A stretch of DNA of 64,000 bases from Natrinema marinum. Its GTDB lineage: Archaea > Halobacteriota > Halobacteria > Halobacteriales > Natrialbaceae. Under the pieces are notes generated by a model. It had not been told where the DNA came from and did not search any database. It saw only the letters and a program-made list of their open reading frames with translations. Positions within the stretch are counted from its first letter, which is position 1. The number at the start of each line of letters is the position of its first letter. Below, one piece after another: positions 63,487 through 64,000 of this stretch. The stretch lies in NCBI RefSeq assembly GCF_024296685.1, contig NZ_CP100763.1, positions 1,984,001-2,048,000 on the forward strand, given 5' to 3'. A program made the translations under genes and the position numbers.

Positions 63487-64000
63487 TAGAACGTCGAAAG
63501 CGCGAGGGCGACGGCGAGGACGAGCACGGGATAGTCGAGCCACGAGAACGAAAGCGGCGGGAGCGTGGGGTTCCACGCGAAACACCGGGCTCGTAGCGCG
63601 AGCGAGAGCCGATCGGCCCGCTCGAACGCGCGCATCACGCCGAGCACCGCGATCGTGCCGGCGCGGTCGACGGCGCCGCGCTCGGTTCCCAGCCGGGCGG
63701 CCATCGCCTCGCGGATCGTCCGAAGGTCGCCGTAGAGCACGGGGAGAAACCGGAAGACGAGCCCGACGCCGACGCCGAGGAGTTGGCCCGGCTTGCCGGG
63801 GATCGTCCGCTGAATCGCCGCTCGAGAGTCCCGAACCGGCGTCGATCGGACGTAGGCGGCGCTGACGAGGAGGATGAGCAGCACCCGATAGCTCGCCAGT
63901 CCCGAGGCGACGGCGGCCGAGCGGTCGAACCAGGGCGCACCGAGGGTGACCCCGGCGAGCAGCGGCGCGAGAACGAGAAGGAGCAGTGCGAACCGGTAGG
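63483..64000 (-). CDS. Energy-coupling factor transporter transmembrane protein, EcfT/CbiQ-like (5' end off window)
   Basis: The C-terminal ~172 residues of a multi-helix membrane protein run open to the window edge. 'GQLLGVGVGLVFRFLPVLYGD' and the two Ala-Arg motifs 'REAMAARLGTERG' and 'ALRARCFAWNP' are typical of EcfT, where the ARx motifs contact the ATPases. It forms the scaffold of ECF vitamin or metal transporters. The S component and ATPases are probably outside the window. Confidence 0.82.
   Translation of the reverse strand, partial: YRFALLLLVLAPLLAGVTLGAPWFDRSAAVASGLASYRVLLILLVSAAYVRSTPVRDSRAAIQRTIPGKPGQLLGVGVGLVFRFLPVLYGDLRTIREAMAARLGTERGAVDRAGTIAVLGVMRAFERADRLSLALRARCFAWNPTLPPLSFSWLDYPVLVLAVALALSTFY

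Overview
The window is chromosomal DNA from a halophilic archaeon (class Halobacteria). The evidence is an acidic proteome, GC-rich coding DNA with leaderless TATA-box promoters, haloarchaeal family proteins (AglF/AglM/AglJ, DUF5789-like, tandem winged-helix regulators, Dph5, Trm5), no bacterial-type 16S-directed leaders, and haloarchaeal IS6 and IS1341-type elements. The order Natrialbales (Natrinema/Haloterrigena-like) is plausible but not proven.

Region 1 (1-16.3 kb) is a clearly AT-richer surface-glycan island. It carries pseudaminic-acid-type genes (PseC, PseI, PseF and PseG homologues), a WbqC protein, a hexapeptide acetyltransferase, three alkaline-phosphatase/sulfatase superfamily proteins, a GT-B-like transferase, a Wzx/AglR-type flippase, and a cassette of HAD phosphatase, nucleotidyltransferase-kinase fusion and nucleotidyltransferase. 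It ends in a nested pair of IS6 elements (16.65-18.14 kb): an intact copy with a perfect 8-bp target duplication sits inside a decayed copy.

Region 2 (18.3-25.1 kb) is an N-glycosylation locus (AglF, AglM, AglJ). It is interrupted at 19.2-22.5 kb by plasmid-type genes (a VirB4-like ATPase and a PrimPol-like protein) flanked by a C-terminal scrap of a second aglM and an N-terminal scrap of an epimerase-like gene. Region 3 (25.2-35.6 kb) is core genome. It holds small conserved proteins, a membrane protein with a tandem winged-helix regulator, an ApbE/ferric-reductase-like operon, a glyoxalase-like protein, a second flippase next to an arylsulfotransferase-like protein, and a ferritin-like protein.

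Region 4 (36.0-46.9 kb) is the branched-chain amino-acid locus: leuA/cimA, ilvB, ilvN, ilvC, a repeated-motif small protein, leuC, leuD and leuB. The first gene carries a frameshift at a G6 run. A DMT transporter and an MNT-HEPN toxin-antitoxin pair separate leuD from leuB.

Region 5 (48.3-58.4 kb) is the most unusual part. Four IS200/IS605-type TnpB-only elements lie within 10 kb. One cleanly splits a Rieske protein gene, one cleanly splits a membrane protein gene, one abuts a beheaded alpha/beta hydrolase, and one sits just upstream of a DUF2182 gene. Removing two of the elements restores the host reading frames exactly. Three of the four, from two different TnpB lineages, carry a divergent 44-45 residue ribbon-helix-helix-like gene with a conserved GLTW[KR]G core; the fourth carries a DUF2080 gene abutting tnpB. 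Region 6 (58.4-64 kb) has an acyltransferase, Trm5, tRNA-Thr(CGT), a debris zone with an IS6 end, an alkyl-sulfatase-like MBL protein, a possible structured RNA and the start of an EcfT gene.
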